Of a DNA stretch of 64,000 bases, positions 59,901 through 64,000 are shown piece by piece. The stretch comes from Tupaia tana (Eukaryota > Chordata > Mammalia > Scandentia > Tupaiidae). The position numbers were made by a program, and so were the translations under genes. The notes beneath the pieces were generated by a model that had not been told where the DNA came from, ran no database searches, and was given only the letters and a program-made list of their open reading frames with translations. Every line of letters starts with the position of its first letter. Within the stretch, counting starts at the first letter, position 1. The stretch spans positions 39,017,233-39,081,232 of the forward strand of contig JAKSZU010000004.1 of assembly GCA_026018925.1 (NCBI GenBank), written 5' to 3'.

Positions 59901-62900
59901 CTTTTTCATTAGGCTAGTTTGTGATGAATTTGCCACTTGTTACAAACTAATGCAGAGAATTTCAAGACTCAAAATACCTACATAACCCTTTTTTAAGTAG
60001 TCAAGATGTTTCTCCACTGCAGTCTGTAAGTAAGAGGGTACTTGAAGAATTTCCTGATGATGATCCATTAAGAAAGAAACTAATCTTGCAGCAAGCAGCT
60101 CATCAAGATCCACTTCTTCAGCACAGCGTAGCACACACCGAGAAAAAGTATGTATCATCTAGAAACATATTAAAAACTCAAGGTTTCATATAAATTAGAA
60201 TATTAGTAGTCTCCAGGTACTATTATGTGAAGTATTGAGATAGTGATAATCAGACTTCAGTTTAAAAAAGGACAATCACTTATTATGATTAGAGAGATAA
60301 GAATTCTATTATGCTTACATCCATTTTAAAGTACATGGTATTTCCTTAATATAATGCCAAAGACCAATAAAAGGGTTAGTTTTTTAAATTTTGTCACATT
60401 TTCAGTAAATATCATGGATTTAATATCATATAGTTATGTTGCTTTTTAAAAAAACCTTTATTTTAATTTGAGCAGAGGGGATAGAGTGTGAGAGAGAAAG
60501 TGAGAAAGCAAGCTGCCAGGTCTGGGACTCAAATCATAGTCAGCCATGTGCGAGTCTAGTGCCCTTAACTACCATGCCACCTGCCGGCCCCCATAGATAA
60601 GTTGCTTTAAGATCATTGGAGAGTAAAAACTTACTGTATTAAATGAATCCTACTAAAATGGAAGCCAAGAGAATTTATAATATATAAGATACTTATATTC
60701 ATCAGTAGTTGGAAAATTTATAATTTATCTTTTGAAACTATGGAAGATTCTAACGCTTTTTCCTTCAATCTTTAACCTGAAATTTAATACAAGCATTTTT
60801 CAATTCCATCATAAGAAGTCTTTAAATACTGGATTTTTTTCAAGACTCATTACCCTTACTCATATCCATATAGCCCATTAACTATGACACATACTTACTC
60901 CATTCTAGAATAATTAAAATATGAGAATTCTATTTCAAGTAGTTTACACATATTAGCTGATCAGCATATTTACTGACCAAATAAAATGACCAAATAAAGT
61001 GGATGACTCAAGAAATATGACTTCTGCCCTGTATTCATCAGGCTCATATTTCCAATATTTGGTTGGAAAAATTCTACTTGAATGTTCTGGAATTTCAAAT
61101 CCCAAAAGTATAAAACCAAATTTTATCACCTGTCCATTTGTATTTCTCAAAACGCCATCACCTATAAACTTTCTGTGTCTTTTAATAATGCCATAATTAC
61201 TCAAAAACAATTCATTATATTAGATCATAGTAAAAACTGTTGTTAATAACAAGTAGAACAAAGCATAGCTTGATTGCTCCTTGGAGGAGCTCTTGTAAAG
61301 TGAAGCTGCAGACTAAGGAAGTAGCAGCTCTTTTAAGAAAAAGAAATAGCATTTCAGGAGTTTATTTCCAATCAATATCTGCATATAAATGCCTCTGACT
61401 TCATCCTTACAAGAAGCCTGAGGTTGTTTGGCAAGGGTGTTTTTTCCAACTTTTTGTCCAGATTGGCCTGATCCATATTCTGGACTTGTCTATTACCATG
61501 TCTATGAAACATTTTGACTTACTCTATATTGATTTCCTATTAGTTCTCTACTTCCACAGTTTTAGTTCCCTTAAGCTTCCAACAGCACCTCTATCTCTTC
61601 CTTCCCACCAAAGAGAATTGGCAAAAGCAAACATAATGTGGCCTGAGTCAATTACTATGAAGTGATACAGGATGAGGGAGTAAGTAAAGTCCTCAGTCAA
61701 GATTAATAACAGGATGTGAAAGTATATCAGAATGAGCATAACGATTACTATACTAACATCCTTTAAAAAATAAATTATTTAATTCTGGGGGCCAGCAGGT
61801 GGCATGGTGGTTAAGGTGCTGGACACTCCCACATGGCCGACCACAGTTCGAGTCCCGAGCCTGGTGGCTTGCTTTCTCACTTCCCTTCTCTCTCTCTGTG
61901 TATCTCTCTCTGGTCAAAAGTAAATGAATGAATAAAATTAAATAATTATGTAAAAAAATATTAAAAAAATAAATTATTCAATTTTATTTATCATTATTGT
62001 TACTTTTAAATTTGCTATAGGGCACTTGTGTTCACCAGAGATAGAGAGGTAAAGCGAGAAAACAAGCTACCAGTTCTGAAATTTGAACTGTAATAGGCCA
62101 TGTGGAAGTCCAGTGCCTTAAGTACCACGCCACTTGATGATCCCCTAACATTCTACTACTAGAAGAGATAAAACTTTTTTTTTTTTTTTAAAGAGAGATT
62201 TTTGCTATAGGGCACGTGTGCTCACTGGCGAGACAGAGAAACAGAAAGAGAGAAATCACCCCCCGGGAGGATGGCCATGCCATAATCTCTTCTCTTTCAG
62301 TCTCCCCATGGGATTCTGGGCACTCACGCACATGCACCTTGCTTGAGTCTCAAACCACCAGATCCGGGACTCAAACCACAGTCAATCACATGGGAGTCCA
62401 GCAATGTAACCATTATGCCATCCTCTGGGAAAAGCCTTTCTAAACTAAGAATCTAGAACTTCCCCAATATCAAGATATCACTTGAGTAGAATTTTTACAG
62501 AGTTTGGTTTTCTTATATTGGTTATAAACCAGAGTTTATGTTTTTCATAGAAAATCAACTTACCAATGATCTTGTACCCATTGCATCATGAAGTTTGGGC
62601 ATATCAACATTTTGACTCATTCGAGAAATCATGCGCATTAAAAGTTGAAGCCTTCTACGATTTGGTGGGGGAAGTAACAAACAACATAACTGCAGTGCAT
62701 TGATGGCAACCCTCTCTAAATGAGGTTGCAGCAAACCTAGAAGGCAAAGTTACCCCCCCATACAAAATATTATTAATGACACTAATTGTTATCAGACTAC
62801 CAGCATATACAACTGTAAAAGTAAAATAATATCTTACTATTTCATACTTCATATTTAACTCTTTCTAGAAATGTCTACATTCCTCAAAAGCATGGAAAGA

Positions 62901-64000
62901 TTTTCATTATTTTCTTCACAAACTATTTCTAACTGTTAAAATCCTTCACTTATTACAAATAAAGTGACCAAGAATAAGTGAAATGAAAAAGAAAAAGTAA
63001 GTGTTTTAGGTAAGAATAAATCTTGGTTATGCCAAGACAAAGTCTTTAATAATAAATCCTTTTAGAGGAAAAATATAAAGCAATTTGAGAAGTAAAGCCA
63101 AGGAAGCAAAACACAGTTAGTAAACACTAAAAGTTAATATTGCATGCCTGGAAAGCAACAACCTTACTTTGTGTGCCAGTCAACATAGAAGAAGCTGGAG
63201 GTAAAGAATGTTTTGTAAGTTCTATTGTACTTTTGCAGAGTCTTTTATTGATTGTGATACTAGACTCCCCATGGTCACTTTCCATAGCTGTTCGCATACT
63301 TGTGTTGCCTTGTTCAAGATTTGGTTTCATAATAATTTCGGCCACTGGTGTATTGATATAACTATTCCGTCTGGTACTACTTCTTAAAAGCAAACTCTGA
63401 GATCTACAAAGCTGTTTTGACATGCACTCCTCATTACATATTTCTTCTTGGTCTTGAACAGTCAAAGTAGAAGTTCTCTTAAAACCAACACAGAGTGGCT
63501 TTTGAATACTTTGCTCTGATTGAAGACTCAGCATAGACTCCAGTTTGGGCTTAGACTCTGCAAAGTGTTTATTAGTTTGTCCTTCTGTATTCAGAACAGA
63601 TTGATGAAAGACACTGGACACCTCGTTACTTGAATTCCCTAACATATCTACAATTCCTTCCAAAGAACAGCACCTTGGTTTGATGTTAGAGGATAGAACA
63701 TGCATCTTATTCAAGCCTATTAAATTATGACAACTTCCTCCCATTAGATTATTAGCACTGGCTCTTCTATTTCTTAAATCAACTAGCTGTATTTTCTTAG
63801 CACATCTTTCTTGAAATCCTTGATGGCTTATCTGCAGTCTTTCAGTTGAATCTGATTCTTCTTTGCTTTTGTCCTTATGAAGCAGACTGAGAAGAAGACA
63901 CTCAGTTGATTTGAAGGAATTCAAACTGCTTAAGTGAAGGATTTTTGAAGACTGTGGATCATCTTGGATTTTATGTATCCCATTGGGTCTATCTGAAACT
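56778..64000 (-). CDS. DEPDC1: DEPDC1, last five coding exons (5' part outside window)
   Basis: Exons in this window: 8 (63168 to beyond 64000), 9 (62564-62736), 10 (59982-60158), 11 (58403-58588), 12 (56778-56918 including stop TAA). The splice phases join into one frame that follows human DEPDC1A from ...[16 protein letters not shown] to ...[14 protein letters not shown]1 is a nuclear protein with a DEP domain and a RhoGAP-like domain (both mostly outside the window), raised in proliferating and tumour cells. It is reported to bind ZNF224 and repress TNFAIP3. The human peptide 611-628 used to block that contact corresponds to [18 protein letters not shown] across the exon 9-10 junction here, unchanged. 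No breaks are seen. Confidence 0.96.
57005..57175 (+). mobile_element. 7SL/Alu-like dimeric fragment
   Basis: GGCTGGGCACAGTGACATTT, GCCTGTGGTTTTCGG and ATGCTGAGGCAGG recall the Alu/7SL start (GGCCGGGCGCGGTGGC...GCCTGT...GAGGCAGG). The preceding part, GCCCAGCCATGGTGGTGCAA with GGTTCGATTTC, may be a second monomer or a tRNA unit. Only one copy is seen. Confidence 0.5.
57779..58045 (+). mobile_element. tRNA-derived SINE, young
   Basis: GGGGACCAGCAGTTAGCGTA, CGACCGCGGTTCGTGTCC, CCCCTGGGGGGTGATTTC, CCCTATAGTGAA, then a C12 run before the A tail, an unusual tail junction. Confidence 0.93.
58139..58383 (+). mobile_element. tRNA-derived SINE, 20 bp from exon 11
   Basis: GGACCAGCACTTAGCGTAAT, GGCTCGAGTCCCAG, CCCCCCAGGGGGTGATTTC, AAAACCTCTCTTAAAAAA. 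Target duplication ACTTGCTCATC / GCTTGCTTATC. Confidence 0.93.
58403..58588 (-). CDS. DEPDC1: DEPDC1 exon 11
   Basis: 186 nt encoding [20 protein letters not shown] then [20 protein letters not shown] and [22 protein letters not shown]. The donor CAG|GTAAAA lacks G at +5. A SINE A tail (poly-U in the transcript) starts only 20 nt into the intron. Confidence 0.96.
58589..59981 (-). other. DEPDC1 intron 10
   Basis: 1.4 kb with one young SINE (58966-59242) in opposite orientation to those of intron 11. The remainder is unassigned. Confidence 0.7.
58966..59242 (-). mobile_element. tRNA-derived SINE, young
   Basis: T run, GGAGAGGTTTTTCACTATAG, CCCCCAGGGGGGATGG, GCGAACCGCGGTCGACTACG, CATTACACTAACTGCTGG. 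Target duplication TCTAAATGTT. Confidence 0.94.
59982..60158 (-). CDS. DEPDC1: DEPDC1 exon 10
   Basis: 177 nt encoding [20 protein letters not shown] then [20 protein letters not shown] and [19 protein letters not shown]. The donor is TTAT|GTAGGT. The alternative downstream GT would break the frame of exon 11, so this site is chosen. Confidence 0.95.
60444..60592 (-). mobile_element. short-type tRNA-derived SINE
   Basis: TTTAATTTGAGCAGAGGGGA, AGCAAGCTGCCAGGTCTGGG, ACCATGCCACCTGCCGGCCC. Confidence 0.85.
61787..61968 (+). mobile_element. short-type tRNA-derived SINE
   Basis: GGGGGCCAGCAGGTGGCATG, CCACAGTTCGAGTCCC, TGGTGGCTTGCTTTC, TCTCTGGTCAAAAGTAAATG. Target duplication TAAATTATTTAATT / TAAATTATTCAATT. 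Confidence 0.9.
61969..62146 (-). mobile_element. short-type tRNA-derived SINE, tail-to-tail with the previous
   Basis: AATTTGCTATAGGGCACTTG, ACAAGCTACCAGTTCTG, TACCACGCCACTTGATGATC. Forms an inverted pair with 61787-61968. Confidence 0.82.
62172..62430 (-). mobile_element. tRNA-derived SINE (long type)
   Basis: T run, AGAGATTTTTGCTATAGGGC, CCCCCCGGGAGGATGGCC, CGGGACTCAAACCACAG, CATTATGCCATCCTCTGG. Confidence 0.87.
62564..62736 (-). CDS. DEPDC1: DEPDC1 exon 9
   Basis: 173 nt encoding [20 protein letters not shown] then [20 protein letters not shown] and [17 protein letters not shown]. The acceptor is TTCTAG|GT and the donor TTG|GTAAGT. Confidence 0.96.
62737..63167 (-). other. DEPDC1 intron 8
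   Basis: 431 bp, AT-rich, no recognisable element. Confidence 0.7.
63168..64000 (-). CDS. DEPDC1: DEPDC1 exon 8 (partial, isoform-specific)
   Basis: 833 nt in frame, continuing past the edge; the human exon is about 852 nt, so its acceptor should lie about 19 nt outside. Encodes [80 protein letters not shown] and [12 protein letters not shown]. Ser-rich and probably disordered. In human this exon is skipped in the 527-residue isoform. The donor is CAAA|GTAAGG. Confidence 0.95.

Larger units (their letters stand above)
60159..62563 (-). other. DEPDC1 intron 9
   Basis: 2.4 kb with SINEs at 60444-60592, 61787-61968, 61969-62146 and 62172-62430. Open frames at 60953-61739 show no recognisable similarity. 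Confidence 0.7.

Overview
This is a nuclear genome window from a placental mammal. It holds two spliced genes on the minus strand, with long introns, GT-AG splice sites, microsatellites, ancient mammal-wide repeats (MIR, L2, MER5-like) and dozens of copies of a tRNA-derived SINE. It shows no bacterial, phage or plasmid features. The gene order RPE65 - DEPDC1, both on the same strand, matches human chromosome 1p31. The SINE family (tRNA-like head, internal C-rich/G-rich hairpin, A tail) is none of the rodent, primate, carnivore, ruminant, horse or rabbit families I know. With a 7SL-like fragment near 57.0-57.2 kb, my best guess is a colugo (Dermoptera, CYN-type SINEs), but this is a low-to-moderate confidence inference.

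Layout. 1-4.8 kb: non-coding flank downstream of RPE65. 4.85-5.42 kb: an almost perfect tandem duplication within or just beyond the RPE65 3' UTR. 5.7-29.4 kb: complete RPE65, 14 coding exons totalling 1602 nt (533 codons), with every exon length equal to that of the human gene and all iron-binding residues present. Intron 9 carries an RPL9 retropseudogene. The introns flanking exon 6 carry a 180-bp direct duplication. 29.4-53.7 kb: intergenic DNA with an RPL21 retropseudogene next to mariner-like ends, an L1 fragment, a NARS2 retropseudogene split by a SINE, a possible solo LTR and many SINEs. 53.7-56.8 kb: probable long 3' UTR of DEPDC1. 56.8-64.0 kb: the last five coding exons of DEPDC1. 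The large exon 8 runs off the right edge, and the 5' half of the gene (DEP and most of the RhoGAP-like domain) lies outside.

The two genes are unrelated in function. RPE65 is the retinoid isomerohydrolase of the visual cycle. DEPDC1 is a proliferation-associated transcriptional co-regulator. I see no undescribed multi-gene system. The most unusual signals are structural: the tandem duplication beside the RPE65 3' end, the duplicated intronic block around RPE65 exon 6 with a target-site-like duplication, the RPL21 retrocopy abutting mariner ends, the inverted SINEs around DEPDC1 exon 11, and recurrent homopolymer expansion at the SINE hairpin.
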